Part shown: in pieces, positions 44,947 through 54,421 of the stretch
How positions within the stretch are numbered: the stretch's first letter is position 1
Layout: every line of letters begins with the position of its first letter
Origin: Anseongella ginsenosidimutans
Lineage (GTDB): Bacteria; Bacteroidota; Bacteroidia; Sphingobacteriales; Sphingobacteriaceae
NCBI RefSeq assembly: GCF_008033235.1
Contig: NZ_CP042432.1
Span: 4,216,001 to 4,280,000 of the forward strand
Length of the DNA: 64,000 bases
Direction of reading: 5' to 3'
Program-made: the position numbers and the translations under genes
Notes under the pieces: generated by a model
Database searches by the model: none
Told to the model about the DNA's origin: nothing
What the model saw: only the letters and a program-made list of their open reading frames with translations

Positions 44947-44984
44947 TCAGCCGGAAGATAGAGCAATGAACACCCTCCGGCTGA
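44947..44984 (-). promoter_or_regulatory. Hairpin between fusA and rpsJ
   Basis: Perfect 9 bp stem TCAGCCGGA/TCCGGCTGA (44947-44955 with 44976-44984) with a 20 nt loop. On the minus strand it is followed by AATAAAAT, not a T-run. It could be a weak attenuator or an RNA-processing site that sets the ratio of fusA to S10 expression. Confidence 0.55.
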
Positions 44985-44998
44985 TTCTTAATCTGATA

Positions 44999-47134
44999 CT
45001 AGTTCTTCGCTTTACTTCCCTTTACCTTTGCAATTACCTCGTCCGCCACGTTCTTAGGCGCCTCGGCAAAGTGCGAGAACTCCATGGTAGAAGTAGCACG
45101 GCCGGAAGTGATCGTACGCAGCGTGGTCACATATCCGAACATTTCGGACAGGGGAACCTTTGCCTTGATCACCTGGGCGCCGCCACGGGTATCCATACCT
45201 TCGAGCTGGCCACGACGTTTGTTCAGGTCGCCCATTACGTCACCCATGTTCTCTTCCGGAGTAGTTACTTCTACTTTCATAATGGGCTCCATCAGCACAG
45301 GTCTGGCTTTCGGAAGGGCCTCGCGGAAAGCGGTACGGGCAGCGATCTCAAAGGAAAGCGCGTCAGAGTCCACCGCGTGGAAGGACCCGTCAAACAACCG
45401 CACCTTCATGTCGGTGACCGGGTAACCGGCAAGTACGCCATTTTGCATGGCTTCTTTGAATCCCTTCTCCACGGAAGGAATGTATTCCCTCGGGATAGAA
45501 CCGCCTACGATCTCGTTTACAAACTGCAGACCGCTCTGACCTTCGTCAATGGGGGAAATTTCCACCTGTATATCGGCAAACTTACCACGGCCGCCCGTTT
45601 GTTTCTTATATACTTCGCGGTGAGAAACCTTGCCGGTAATAGCTTCCTTGTAAGAAACCTGTGGCGCTCCCTGGTTACATTCCACCTTGAACTCCCTGCG
45701 GAGGCGGTCAACAATGATCTCCAGGTGAAGTTCACCCATTCCGCTGATCACCGTCTGGCCTGTTTCTGGATCGCTGTTTACTTTGAACGTAGGATCTTCT
45801 TCGGAAAGCTTTGCCAGCGCAACGCCCAGCTTGTCAATATCAGCCTGTGTTTTCGGTTCAATGGCCAGGCCAATTACCGGTTCCGGGAACTCAATAGCCT
45901 CGAATACGATCGGCGCCTTTTCATTACAAAGCGTATCTCCGGTGCGGATATCCTTGAAACCTACAGCGGCTCCGATATCTCCGGCTTCGATACGGTCAAT
46001 GGGGTTTTGCTTGTTGGCGTGCATCTGCATGATACGCGAGATGCGCTCCTTTTTCATCGTCCGGGTATTCAGTACGTAAGAACCGGCATCCAGCCCTCCT
46101 GAATAAACACGGAAAAATGCCAGTCGTCCTACGAAAGGATCGGTCATGATCTTAAAGGCAAGCGCGGCAAAATTATCGGCAGGGTCAGGCCTGCGCTCTT
46201 CTTCCTTACCGCTGTCCGGGTTGGTTCCCTTCACAGCAGGAATCTCGTCAGGTGCCGGCAGGAACTTACATACGGCATCCAGCATCGTTTGCACACCCTT
46301 GTTCTTAAAGGAGGATCCGCACATCATCGGCGTAATCTTCAACGCCATTGTCGCTTTGCGGACCGCCTCATTCAATTCCTGGGGGGTGATAGCCTCCGGG
46401 CTCTCAAAAAATTTCTCGAGCAGTGCATCGTCAAACTCCGCCACGGCCTCGATCAATTTGCCCCGGTACTCGTCTACCTGTTCTTTCAGGTCTTCCGGAA
46501 TAGGAACTTCCGTATAGGTCATCCCCTGGGTATCTTCGTCCCAGATATAAGCTTTATTGAAAATAAGGTCGACAATTCCTTTGAACGTATCTTCGGAACC
46601 GATTGGGATCTGCAGGGGAACCGGGTTACCGTGAAGGCGTTCCTTCACCTGCTTAACAACGCTCAGGAAGTCAGCGCCGGAACGGTCCATCTTATTCACA
46701 AAACCAATACGCGGTACATTGTACTTGTTCATCTGCCGCCATACGGTTTCGGACTGGGGCTCTACGCCACCAACCGCGCAAAAGAGCGCAATGGCTCCGT
46801 CCAGTACGCGAAGCGAACGCTCTACCTCTACGGTAAAATCCACGTGGCCCGGCGTATCAATGATATTGATCTGGAAATCATGCGAATCAGGAGTAGGCAC
46901 CCCGTGATCGGTAGGGAACTTCCAGAAAGTAGTCGTAGCAGCCGAGGTAATGGTAATACCGCGTTCCTGCTCCTGTACCATCCAGTCCATCGTAGCGGCG
47001 CCGTCATGGACCTCGCCGATCTTGTGGACCTTTCCCGTATAATATAATATTCGTTCGGTTGTCGTGGTTTTACCAGCATCAATATGGGCTGAAATCCCAA
47101 TATTACGAACGTATTTTAATTCTCTGTTAGCCAT
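44999..47134 (-). CDS. fusA: Translation elongation factor G
   Basis: 711 residues. GTPase motifs AHIDAGKT (G1), DTPGHVDF (G3) and NKMD (G4), and the conserved RGITI switch. Domains II-V follow, with domain [12 protein letters not shown]. It catalyses translocation and, with RRF, ribosome recycling. It contains the standard fusidic-acid region; no resistance variant can be judged without alignment. Confidence 0.97.
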   Translation of the reverse strand: MANRELKYVRNIGISAHIDAGKTTTTERILYYTGKVHKIGEVHDGAATMDWMVQEQERGITITSAATTTFWKFPTDHGVPTPDSHDFQINIIDTPGHVDFTVEVERSLRVLDGAIALFCAVGGVEPQSETVWRQMNKYNVPRIGFVNKMDRSGADFLSVVKQVKERLHGNPVPLQIPIGSEDTFKGIVDLIFNKAYIWDEDTQGMTYTEVPIPEDLKEQVDEYRGKLIEAVAEFDDALLEKFFESPEAITPQELNEAVRKATMALKITPMMCGSSFKNKGVQTMLDAVCKFLPAPDEIPAVKGTNPDSGKEEERRPDPADNFAALAFKIMTDPFVGRLAFFRVYSGGLDAGSYVLNTRTMKKERISRIMQMHANKQNPIDRIEAGDIGAAVGFKDIRTGDTLCNEKAPIVFEAIEFPEPVIGLAIEPKTQADIDKLGVALAKLSEEDPTFKVNSDPETGQTVISGMGELHLEIIVDRLRREFKVECNQGAPQVSYKEAITGKVSHREVYKKQTGGRGKFADIQVEISPIDEGQSGLQFVNEIVGGSIPREYIPSVEKGFKEAMQNGVLAGYPVTDMKVRLFDGSFHAVDSDALSFEIAARTAFREALPKARPVLMEPIMKVEVTTPEENMGDVMGDLNKRRGQLEGMDTRGGAQVIKAKVPLSEMFGYVTTLRTITSGRATSTMEFSHFAEAPKNVADEVIAKVKGSKAKN

Positions 47135-47145
47135 CGTGAATTTCC

Positions 47146-47613
47146 TTAAAATCTAAAATGGGAGAAAGCCTTGTTGGCTTCTGCCATTCTGTGCGTGTCT
47201 TCTTTCTTTTTAACGGAAGCTCCTTCTCCCTTGGCCGCCGCCATAATTTCACCGGCCAGTTTTTCCTGCATGGTCTTTTCGTTCCGCTTACGGGCGTACC
47301 CGATCATCCATTTCATTGCCAGGGCAATGCGGCGCTCGGGACGTACTTCGGTAGGGACCTGGAAATTCGCTCCGCCAACCCGGCGGCTCTTTACCTCAAC
47401 GGCAGGCATTACGTTATTCAATGCCTTACGCCAGGCTTCCAGCCCGCTCTCGCCGGTCTTTTCCTGTACAATGTCCACAGCATCATAAAAAATGCGATAG
47501 GAAAGGCTTTTCTTTCCATCCCACATCATGTTATTCACGAACCTGGTCACCATTACTTCATTAAAGCGGGGATCAGGTAAAATTATCCGTTTTTTAGGAG
47601 TATCTTTCCTCAT
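47146..47613 (-). CDS. rpsG: 30S ribosomal protein S7
   Basis: 155 residues. [39 protein letters not shown] and [13 protein letters not shown]. It nucleates the 16S 3' domain and lies at the E site. It is 2 bp after rpsL. Confidence 0.96.
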   Translation of the reverse strand: MRKDTPKKRIILPDPRFNEVMVTRFVNNMMWDGKKSLSYRIFYDAVDIVQEKTGESGLEAWRKALNNVMPAVEVKSRRVGGANFQVPTEVRPERRIALAMKWMIGYARKRNEKTMQEKLAGEIMAAAKGEGASVKKKEDTHRMAEANKAFSHFRF

Positions 47614-47615
47614 TG

Positions 47616-47993
47616 CTATTTCTTTTTAGCCCGTTTTGTTCCGTATTTTGAACGGCGCTGATTGCGGCCTTCCACACCTGCAGTATCCAGGGCGCCCCTG
47701 ACAATATGGTAGCGGACACCGGGAAGGTCTTTTACCCTTCCGCCGCGGACCAATACGATGGAGTGTTCCTGAAGATTATGCCCTTCGCCCGGGATATACG
47801 CGTTCACTTCCTTCCCATGAGACAAACGTACCCTGGCTACTTTACGCATGGCCGAATTCGGCTTTTTTGGCGTAGTAGTATACACCCTGGTACAAACTCC
47901 CCGTTTCTGAGGACAGGAATCCAACGCAGGCGACTTGCTCTTGTCAACAAGCTGAACACGCCCCTTTCTTACTAACTGCTGTATAGTTGGCAT
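47616..47993 (-). CDS. rpsL: 30S ribosomal protein S12
   Basis: 125 residues. Decoding-centre loops [17 protein letters not shown] and [17 protein letters not shown]. Lys43 and the Lys of RVKDLPG are both present, the wild-type state at positions where streptomycin resistance normally arises. First gene of the ribosomal supercluster. Confidence 0.97.
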   Translation of the reverse strand: MPTIQQLVRKGRVQLVDKSKSPALDSCPQKRGVCTRVYTTTPKKPNSAMRKVARVRLSHGKEVNAYIPGEGHNLQEHSIVLVRGGRVKDLPGVRYHIVRGALDTAGVEGRNQRRSKYGTKRAKKK

Positions 47994-48018
47994 TTATCAA
48001 GTTATTTATCAATGAAAA

Positions 48019-48039
48019 AGTCCCTTTTTCTGAGGGACT
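48019..48039 (-). terminator. Hairpin overlapping the rpsL start region; likely terminator of the DUF5686 gene
   Basis: 7 bp stem AGTCCCT/AGGGACT with a 7 nt loop and, on the minus strand, a following TTTTTC. It lies between the DUF5686 stop and rpsL but directly abuts the rpsL -7 box, so part of it is probably also the first segment of the rpsL mRNA. Confidence 0.65.
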
Positions 48040-48040
48040 G

Positions 48041-48071
48041 CAAAGGTAGCAACAATAAATGAATTTACAAA
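48041..48071 (-). promoter_or_regulatory. Promoter of the ribosomal supercluster (TTTG-N19-TACCTTTG)
   Basis: On the minus strand TTTG at 48071-48068, exactly 19 bp, then TACCTTTG at 48048-48041. This is the best match to the Bacteroidota -33/-7 consensus in the window. The start would be near 48036, about 43 nt before the rpsL ATG. Confidence 0.82.
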
Positions 48072-48091
48072 CGCGAGAATTGAAAATAATT

Positions 48092-50560
48092 TTATAGCCC
48101 CAGGCCAATCCGGAGGCCGTTACTCATTTTCCCGTCCGGACCCCATGAAAAAGCCCAGCCCGCCTTCAGCCCTATTTTCTGCACGCCCAGGAATAGCTCC
48201 CAGTAATGCTGCAGGTTTTCGGTGTACAGGTAATTGACGCCTACTGTCTCCCGCAGCTTCAGCTGCCTCAGCAGGGGAACTTTATTCAGAAGGAAGCCTT
48301 CCAGGTTATGTTCAAAATGCCCTTCCAGGAAATAATCGGTGGAAAAGGCGCTGTAGTTGCCCAGCAGGTAAAAACGGTCAAAGTTCAATCCTGCATAAAT
48401 ATCGGTATTCCCGGAGAACTGGTGCGCATCCATGTAATACAAGGAACGATTGTTCAGGAACCCTCCCCCACCGAGGCTGAAGGCTGACTGCCCGTAAAGG
48501 CCCAGGTTCACCCGCCGGTCATATACGCTCAGGGACAGCACATCATAATCTACCTCCGAGCCCGCCAGGGGAATCCCCTTCGTGTAAGAAAGGCGCAGCC
48601 GCGGCCAGGGCGATCCCAGCCGCCAGCGCTCGTCAGGGAGGGTCTTGTACTGCTGCCCGAAGACAATATCGGCCTGCACCTTCCAGCTCAATGCATTATG
48701 AGCGGCAAAGGCCGGCGCATTCCCTTCCTCCTTCAGCGGGTCATTTGCCTCGAAACGACGGTCTTCTTCCTTCCGGAAGGAATAGTAATTTGTATTTACC
48801 AGCGGTAGCCGGCGGGCATAGCCTATTTCAGTATGCAGCGTGAGGCCGTTCCATACTTCCCTTCCGGCGAATAGCTCAAGGAAACGCCTTTCATAAATCT
48901 TTTTCAGGTTCCTCCCCGCAGCCAGGGTAAATATGCTGTTGACAAGCGCGTTTACCGGCGAATGCGCATTAAAGTCCGCCACTTCGGAACCGCCCCGCAA
49001 TCCCACGCTCGCCTGGTGAAGCGGAGAATAATGGTATTCCGCTTCTGCCGAAGGGTTAAAATGGTGGTTGGAGAACCCATATCGCAACCTGGGGGAAACC
49101 GACCAGGAGCGCCCGTCCTCCAGCTCTTTCCGGTACCGGTAAGCCATCTCCAGCGCGGCCCCTTCCACCGTATTGAATTGCAGGCCCAGCAGCAAGGGTG
49201 AAATATGATGGCTTTGCTTATGGAAACGATCATTATAGACATAGCCGGGAAAAATAAACTTCCCGATCTTAAAGCGATTGTTCTTTGCATCCAGCGAATC
49301 CAGGTAGGCTTCGGTCTCTTTCAGCCGGGCAATGCTGTCCTTTTCATGATAGCCCTCCCGTTCTTCACCCGTCAGGGGAACCGGCCGGTCCGCTGCCCAG
49401 TAAGCGGAATCCTTTTCATTCGCCCCTTTTTCGATGCGTACCACTTCATTGTTAAAAAAGCCTTCTTCAAATTCAACCGGCATCCGGTAATTATCGAAGA
49501 CGCCAAGGAAATAGCCGGTAAGATGGAATTTAAGCAGTTTTATCCCGTAACGCAGCCTTTTGGTGGCCGGCATCCACAGCGAATCCCCGGTTTCACGGAA
49601 AGTCTGCTTTATATTCAGAGAATCCACGAAATTCAATTGCGCATCCCTGGTAAGGGTCAGGTCCAGGCTATGAATACGCCAGTTATTCTCCATAATATAA
49701 ATATGCCCCCTGAATACAGGATCATGCCGGCGGCGTGGAATAACAGCGATCTTGTTGACCAGATAGCCGCTTTCTTCAAACGTCCCCTCCAGGCGGTAGC
49801 GGTAATAGAACAAGGCATTGTCCGCAACGGGCGAAACAAAGCCCCGGTTATTCAGGTCCCTGAGCAACAAGTTCTGGTAAAAGCTGAACAGCATTTCCGA
49901 GGCTTCGTTAAAGCTGAACCCGCTGTTATCTCCCGCAACTTTAGAAGAATAAACGATCTCCTTATATGTATCCGGGTCCTTTACAAATAATTCAGACTGC
50001 GATTCGGAAAGGTAAACGATGCCCTGGTTATTGGAATCCAGCTCAAGGGCGTTGCGAACGTCCATCCCCAGGAACTTTTCCGGGGCGTCTTCCATTCGCT
50101 GCAACCCTTTTATATATACGTCCGCGGCATAGTTTTGCTCCTGCCTGAGATGAGTCTGCCTTCGCGCTATGGCTTTCCTGATAATGGCGTATGCAGGGTC
50201 CTCCCGGCTGGCAGTCACTGCAACCGTTTCCAGGCGGAGCCGCTCCTGGGAAAGCCTTACATCCAGAACGGTATCGGAAGAAAGGCTTAAAGGCCGGGTT
50301 TCCTGCCGGTAGCCGATGCTTTTGAACAGGAGTTTCCAGTCACCCTTCCCGAGCCGGAGCATATAAAAGCCGTTCTCGTTCGCCGTCACTCCCCGGCTGC
50401 TTCCCGAAACGAATACACTGGCGAAAGGAACAGGTTCCCCCAGCGAATCGCTGACAGTTCCCGCAACGGAGTACGTCTGAGCCTGGGTTTGCGCTTCTGT
50501 TAAGACCGTCATGCATATGCCGGCCAGGAATAGCAATACCTTAAAACCGTTGATTATCAT
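48092..50560 (-). CDS. DUF5686 outer-membrane protein with N-terminal carboxypeptidase-regulatory-like domain
   Basis: 822 residues from ATG 50560 (MIINGFKVLLFLAGICM), which gives a proper signal peptide; an ATG at 50650 would place 30 charged residues before it. After the signal, a CarboxypepD_reg-like domain (TVSDSLGEPVPFASVFVSGS, about 28-110) is followed by DUF5686 (YAIIRKAIARRQTHL, GHIYIMENNWRIHSLDLTLT). The C-terminal ~400 residues alternate aromatic strands like an outer-membrane barrel. DUF5686 proteins are Bacteroidota-specific; function unknown to me. Divergent from kbl. Confidence 0.82.
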   Translation of the reverse strand: MIINGFKVLLFLAGICMTVLTEAQTQAQTYSVAGTVSDSLGEPVPFASVFVSGSSRGVTANENGFYMLRLGKGDWKLLFKSIGYRQETRPLSLSSDTVLDVRLSQERLRLETVAVTASREDPAYAIIRKAIARRQTHLRQEQNYAADVYIKGLQRMEDAPEKFLGMDVRNALELDSNNQGIVYLSESQSELFVKDPDTYKEIVYSSKVAGDNSGFSFNEASEMLFSFYQNLLLRDLNNRGFVSPVADNALFYYRYRLEGTFEESGYLVNKIAVIPRRRHDPVFRGHIYIMENNWRIHSLDLTLTRDAQLNFVDSLNIKQTFRETGDSLWMPATKRLRYGIKLLKFHLTGYFLGVFDNYRMPVEFEEGFFNNEVVRIEKGANEKDSAYWAADRPVPLTGEEREGYHEKDSIARLKETEAYLDSLDAKNNRFKIGKFIFPGYVYNDRFHKQSHHISPLLLGLQFNTVEGAALEMAYRYRKELEDGRSWSVSPRLRYGFSNHHFNPSAEAEYHYSPLHQASVGLRGGSEVADFNAHSPVNALVNSIFTLAAGRNLKKIYERRFLELFAGREVWNGLTLHTEIGYARRLPLVNTNYYSFRKEEDRRFEANDPLKEEGNAPAFAAHNALSWKVQADIVFGQQYKTLPDERWRLGSPWPRLRLSYTKGIPLAGSEVDYDVLSLSVYDRRVNLGLYGQSAFSLGGGGFLNNRSLYYMDAHQFSGNTDIYAGLNFDRFYLLGNYSAFSTDYFLEGHFEHNLEGFLLNKVPLLRQLKLRETVGVNYLYTENLQHYWELFLGVQKIGLKAGWAFSWGPDGKMSNGLRIGLGL

Positions 50561-50631
50561 AGGTTGTTGAAAGCGCTTGATTTCATTTGATCGCGTTGTA
50601 TCCGCAAGATGTGCAATAATAGAAAAATTAA

Positions 50632-50639
50632 TACTTTTG
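50632..50639 (+). promoter_or_regulatory. -7 box TACTTTTG of kbl
   Basis: Full -7 consensus 27 bp before the kbl ATG. The -33 partner is poor (GATG at 20 bp spacing). It lies downstream of an in-frame ATG at 50609, supporting the start at 50666. Confidence 0.5.
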
Positions 50640-50665
50640 TTGAATTCCAATCAAAAAATTACAGC

Positions 50666-51862
50666 ATGTACGAAACCCTTCAACCTGTATTGAAAAAAGA
50701 ACTGGCTGCCATTGAAGAAGCAGGCCTGTATAAACAAGAACGCATCATCATTTCTCCGCAGGGAGCGGATATCCGCGTAAAGGACGGCGGCGAAGTGATT
50801 AACTTCTGCGCGAACAATTACCTTGGGCTGTCTTCGCATCCGCAGGTGCTGGAAGCGGCAAAAAAATCCATTGACGAACGGGGCTATGGCATGTCCAGCG
50901 TCCGCTTTATCTGCGGGACCCAGGATATCCATAAAGAACTGGAACAGAAGATCGCCGCGTACCTGGGCACGGAGGACACTATATTGTATGCAGCCGCCTT
51001 CGATGCCAACGGCGGGGTCTTCGAACCCTTGTTCAATGAAGAAGACGCGATTATTTCCGACGAACTGAACCATGCCTCTATTATAGACGGGGTTCGGCTG
51101 TGCAAGGCCGAACGTCACCGTTATAAAAACGTGAACATGGAGGATCTCGAGGAAAAGCTGAAGGCAACCCAGCATAAACGTCACCGCATTATCGTTACCG
51201 ACGGCGCCTTTTCCATGGACGGCACCATTGCCCCGCTGAATAAGATCTGCGAGCTGGCAGATAAATACAAAGCCCTCGTCATGAGCGATGAAAGCCATTG
51301 TACCGGTTTCCTGGGTAAAACGGGAAGGGGTTCGCATGAATACAATGACGTAATGGGCCGTATAGACATTATTACCGGCACGCTGGGGAAAGCGCTCGGC
51401 GGCGCCTCCGGCGGGTTTACCAGCGGCCGAAAAGAGATCATTGATATGCTGCGCCAACGCTCAAGGCCTTACCTGTTCTCGAACACACTGGCCCCGGGCA
51501 TTACCGGAGCATCCATTGCCGTATTCGATATGCTGAACGAAACCACCGGGCTGCGCGACAAGCTGGAGCGGAACACCCTGTATTTCCGCGAAAAAATGAT
51601 GCAGGCCGGCTTCGACATCAAGCCCGGCGTCCATCCCATCGTGCCTATTATGCTGTATGACGCTCCCTTGTCACAGCAATTTGCTTCGCGCCTGCTGGAA
51701 GAAGGAATTTACGTGATCGGCTTTTACTACCCGGTAGTAGCCAAAGGGCAGGCCCGTATCCGCGTACAGCTTTCAGCCGCCCACGAACAACATCACCTGG
51801 ACAAGGCCATAGCGGCGTTTACTAAAATAGGCAAAGAACTGGGCACGCTCCAGGGATCCTGA
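50666..51862 (+). CDS. kbl: Glycine C-acetyltransferase (2-amino-3-ketobutyrate CoA ligase)
   Basis: 398 residues from ATG 50666 ([20 protein letters not shown]), the normal family length. PLP-dependent alpha-oxoamine synthase: [14 protein letters not shown], the PLP-stacking segment [29 protein letters not shown], and the Schiff-base Lys in [13 protein letters not shown] (about 244). It cleaves 2-amino-3-ketobutyrate with CoA to glycine and acetyl-CoA in threonine breakdown. No tdh is adjacent. The [14 protein letters not shown] context separates it from BioF and serine palmitoyltransferase, though those remain alternatives. Confidence 0.92.
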   Translation: MYETLQPVLKKELAAIEEAGLYKQERIIISPQGADIRVKDGGEVINFCANNYLGLSSHPQVLEAAKKSIDERGYGMSSVRFICGTQDIHKELEQKIAAYLGTEDTILYAAAFDANGGVFEPLFNEEDAIISDELNHASIIDGVRLCKAERHRYKNVNMEDLEEKLKATQHKRHRIIVTDGAFSMDGTIAPLNKICELADKYKALVMSDESHCTGFLGKTGRGSHEYNDVMGRIDIITGTLGKALGGASGGFTSGRKEIIDMLRQRSRPYLFSNTLAPGITGASIAVFDMLNETTGLRDKLERNTLYFREKMMQAGFDIKPGVHPIVPIMLYDAPLSQQFASRLLEEGIYVIGFYYPVVAKGQARIRVQLSAAHEQHHLDKAIAAFTKIGKELGTLQGS

Positions 51863-51891
51863 TAATTTCTCTGACACTTGATACGAAATGC

Positions 51892-52353
51892 ATGATACTC
51901 AATAGCCGATACCTGATACGAACCAGGGCAGCCCGGATGCTGGCCTTCGCCGCACTATGCGGCGCAAGTCAATTACTGAACGCCTGCGGGCCGGCCGGCC
52001 AGAAAAGCGCCGGCCACGAAATGGTTTTTGAAGACACCATCCCCTGCGCAGACTGCCCGGGAATTATTATGCAAGTGAGTTTTGATACGGCCGATCATAC
52101 CTACAAACGGACCATGACCTACCTGGAAGCCACGGAAGACGGAAAAGACGCTACGTTTACCACGTCAGGATCTTATATTATCGAAAAAGGTTATAAAGAG
52201 AATAAGAACGCCCTTTTGTATGTGCTGCAAGCGCCTCCCTCCGGAGGAGAACAGGTATTTCTGGCAGCGGGGGACAGCGCTATTACCGCACTGGACGGCA
52301 ACCGGGAAATAATCCAGTCCGGCCTGAACTTCACTTTGCGAAAAAAGGAATAG
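51892..52353 (+). CDS. NlpE-like lipoprotein (copper-resistance NlpE N-terminal domain)
   Basis: 153 residues. Lipobox LLNAC near residue 32 after a short Arg-containing N-region. The domain begins VFEDTIPCADCPGIIMQVSF: the CxxC followed by Pro-Gly-Ile is the NlpE N-terminal signature. It ends GLNFTLRKKE. In E. coli NlpE senses surface attachment and lipoprotein stress via Cpx, but a Cpx system is not implied here. It lies 29 bp after kbl on the same strand. Confidence 0.8.
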   Translation: MILNSRYLIRTRAARMLAFAALCGASQLLNACGPAGQKSAGHEMVFEDTIPCADCPGIIMQVSFDTADHTYKRTMTYLEATEDGKDATFTTSGSYIIEKGYKENKNALLYVLQAPPSGGEQVFLAAGDSAITALDGNREIIQSGLNFTLRKKE

Positions 52354-52396
52354 ACACCGCAAGAAGCCGTATGGTATTCGTAGCCGAATGTGACGA

Positions 52397-52699
52397 TCAT
52401 TGGGCAGCCTGATCCAGAAATGCCTTCACAAGGCCTTCCCATTCCTGCTCCAGGGAAAGCCCGGAAGGAAAAGGCTTACCTGCCCTGCGGTACCAGTAGG
52501 CAGCATTCCCCGCATCTCCTTCCTTTCGGTGCAGATAGGCGTGTATCCAGGAGCCTTCGCTGCTTTCAAGATCCTGGGCAATATCATGCGCGTTCTCCCA
52601 GTCTCCCCTGGCATCGTACCACATCGCGGTTAAAGCGGGCGGCAGGCCGGGAGGCGGATCATTTTTAGAAAAAGTGGCTTTGAATTCGTCCAGGGTCAT
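52397..52699 (-). CDS. Small conserved-looking protein of unknown function downstream of dnaA
   Basis: 100 residues, soluble, Trp/Tyr-rich: MTLDEFKATFSKNDPPPGLP, then MWYDARGDWENAHDIAQDLE and WIHAYLHRKEGDAGNAAYWY-RRAGK. The helix spacing resembles a single TPR-like or Sel1-like pair. It starts 14 bp after the dnaA stop on the same strand, so it is probably cotranscribed. I know no assigned function. Confidence 0.7.
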   Translation of the reverse strand: MTLDEFKATFSKNDPPPGLPPALTAMWYDARGDWENAHDIAQDLESSEGSWIHAYLHRKEGDAGNAAYWYRRAGKPFPSGLSLEQEWEGLVKAFLDQAAQ

Positions 52700-52713
52700 T
52701 GAATGAACGGTTT

Positions 52714-54138
52714 TCAGGTCATCTTCAATTTCTTCTGGATGTCCTGCACCCAGCTTTTGAATTTTTTGTCGGTGTCGATCAGGTCGTCTACCGTTTGACA
52801 GGCATAAATAACGGTGGAATGGTCACGGCCGCCAAAGAACTGGCCGATGGACTTAAGGGAAGCTTTTGTATGACTTTTTGCCAGGTACATGGAAATCTGG
52901 CGGGCCTGGACGATCTCTCTTTTCCTGGATTTAGACTTCACGGCATCCACCGGTATTTCAAAATATTCGCATACCAGCTTCTGAATATATTCGATGGAAA
53001 TTTCTTTATTCGAATGTTTAATGAAGTTCTTCAGCATCTGCTTTGCCAGGGGAAGGTCTACTTCCTTCCTGTTCAGCGTTGACTGGGCCAGCAGGGAGAT
53101 CAGGGCGCCTTCCAAATCGCGCACGTTCGAATCTATATTATGCGCGACGTATTCGATCACTTCATCGGGAAGAATAATGCCGTCGGCTTTCATTTTCGTC
53201 TGCAGGATGGCGATGCGCGTTTCCAGGTCAGGCGACTGCAGGTCGGCGGAAAGGCCCCATTTGAAGCGGGAAAGGAGGCGTTCCTGTACCCCGATCAGGT
53301 CCTTGGGCGGCTTGTCCGAAGTCATTACGATCTGCTTTCCGCTGGTATGCAGGTGATTGAAAATGCTGAAAAATACCTCCTGTGTTTTTTCCTTACCGGA
53401 AAAGAACTGGATATCGTCAATCAGCAGGACATCTATCAGCTGGTAAAAATTCACAAAGTCGTTAATCGTGCTGTTCTTTACCGAATCGATATATTGCTGA
53501 ACGAACTTCTCCGCCTGCACATACAGCACCATTTTATCCGGATAGTTGGTTTTAACCGAAGAACCGACAGCCTGGACCAGATGTGATTTCCCGAGGCCGG
53601 TCTGACCATAGAGAAAGAGCGGGTTGAATGAAGTCCCTCCCGGCTTGGCGGCCACGGCAAAACCAGCCGAACGCGCCAGGCGGTTACAATCGCCCTCAAT
53701 AAAATTATCAAAGGAGTATTTGGGATTCAACTGAGGGTCGATATTCACTTTCTTCAGGCCCGGGATAACGAAAGGGTTCTGAATGGAAGCATTGATATTG
53801 ACCGGCATTGGTACTGACTGGTTTCTTAGCTCCCCGTTGCTGCTTGTGGGGATATTAATGGTATAAGGCTTTTTCTCTTCTGCCTTTTCCATGATAATAT
53901 TATACTCAAGCCGGCCTTCCACACCCAGATGATGTTTGATGGTCCGTCTCAGCAGCGACACATAATGCTCTTCAAGCCATTCGTAAAAAAACAAACTCGG
54001 CACTTGTATGGTCAAAATTTTGTTTTCCAGCTTAATCGCTTTAATGGGCTCAAACCATGTTTTGAAGCTTTGCGCCGGAACGTTGTCCTTGATGATCCGC
54101 AGACAATTTTCCCATACCCCATGACAAGTCTTCTCCAT
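52714..54138 (-). CDS. dnaA: Chromosomal replication initiator DnaA
   Basis: 474 residues. Domain I is residues 1-90 (WENCLRIIKDNVPAQSFKTW). Domain III AAA+ has Walker A GQTGLGKSHL near 180 and Walker B VLLIDDIQFFSGKEKTQEVF. Domain IV has the DnaA-box-binding helix GGRDHSTVIYACQTVDDLI. It opens the origin and regulates initiation. It is not followed by dnaN or gyrB here. The upstream region has no clear cluster of DnaA boxes. Confidence 0.97.
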   Translation of the reverse strand: MEKTCHGVWENCLRIIKDNVPAQSFKTWFEPIKAIKLENKILTIQVPSLFFYEWLEEHYVSLLRRTIKHHLGVEGRLEYNIIMEKAEEKKPYTINIPTSSNGELRNQSVPMPVNINASIQNPFVIPGLKKVNIDPQLNPKYSFDNFIEGDCNRLARSAGFAVAAKPGGTSFNPLFLYGQTGLGKSHLVQAVGSSVKTNYPDKMVLYVQAEKFVQQYIDSVKNSTINDFVNFYQLIDVLLIDDIQFFSGKEKTQEVFFSIFNHLHTSGKQIVMTSDKPPKDLIGVQERLLSRFKWGLSADLQSPDLETRIAILQTKMKADGIILPDEVIEYVAHNIDSNVRDLEGALISLLAQSTLNRKEVDLPLAKQMLKNFIKHSNKEISIEYIQKLVCEYFEIPVDAVKSKSRKREIVQARQISMYLAKSHTKASLKSIGQFFGGRDHSTVIYACQTVDDLIDTDKKFKSWVQDIQKKLKMT

Positions 54139-54421
54139 ACTTGGAATCGTATTAATTTGATTTACAGATAATCTGAAAACGAGGTGGTGTTCTCAGATGC
54201 TTCTTCAATAATATAACAAAAATGTTAATAAAAAAAAGATTTTTGCAAAAAGTCAAAAATTGCGTTTTTGACCCCGTGAAGGCAATTTTTGGCCTTCTTC
54301 TTGCGGGCCGGGCAACAGAGTTATTAACAAGGGAAGATAAGGTGTTGAAACTGACACTAAAGCGGGTAATTTGTCAACAATCGGATTAAGATAAAGCCGC
54401 CGGCCTCAGCAGCGGGAAGGC
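54139..54421. other. A/T-rich 283 bp region upstream of dnaA with two hairpins
   Basis: Contains a perfect 8 bp stem GTCAAAAA/TTTTTGAC (54252-54272), a 6 bp stem GAAGGC/GCCTTC (54278-54297) and A/T-rich stretches. Only degenerate DnaA-box-like sequences (TTATTAACA) are seen. It may hold the dnaA promoter; I do not call an origin. Confidence 0.5.

Noticed and set aside
54139-54421. Replication origin upstream of dnaA
   Set aside because: Only degenerate DnaA-box-like sequences and no cluster were found, and in this phylum the origin need not be next to dnaA. GC-skew analysis of the genome would be needed.
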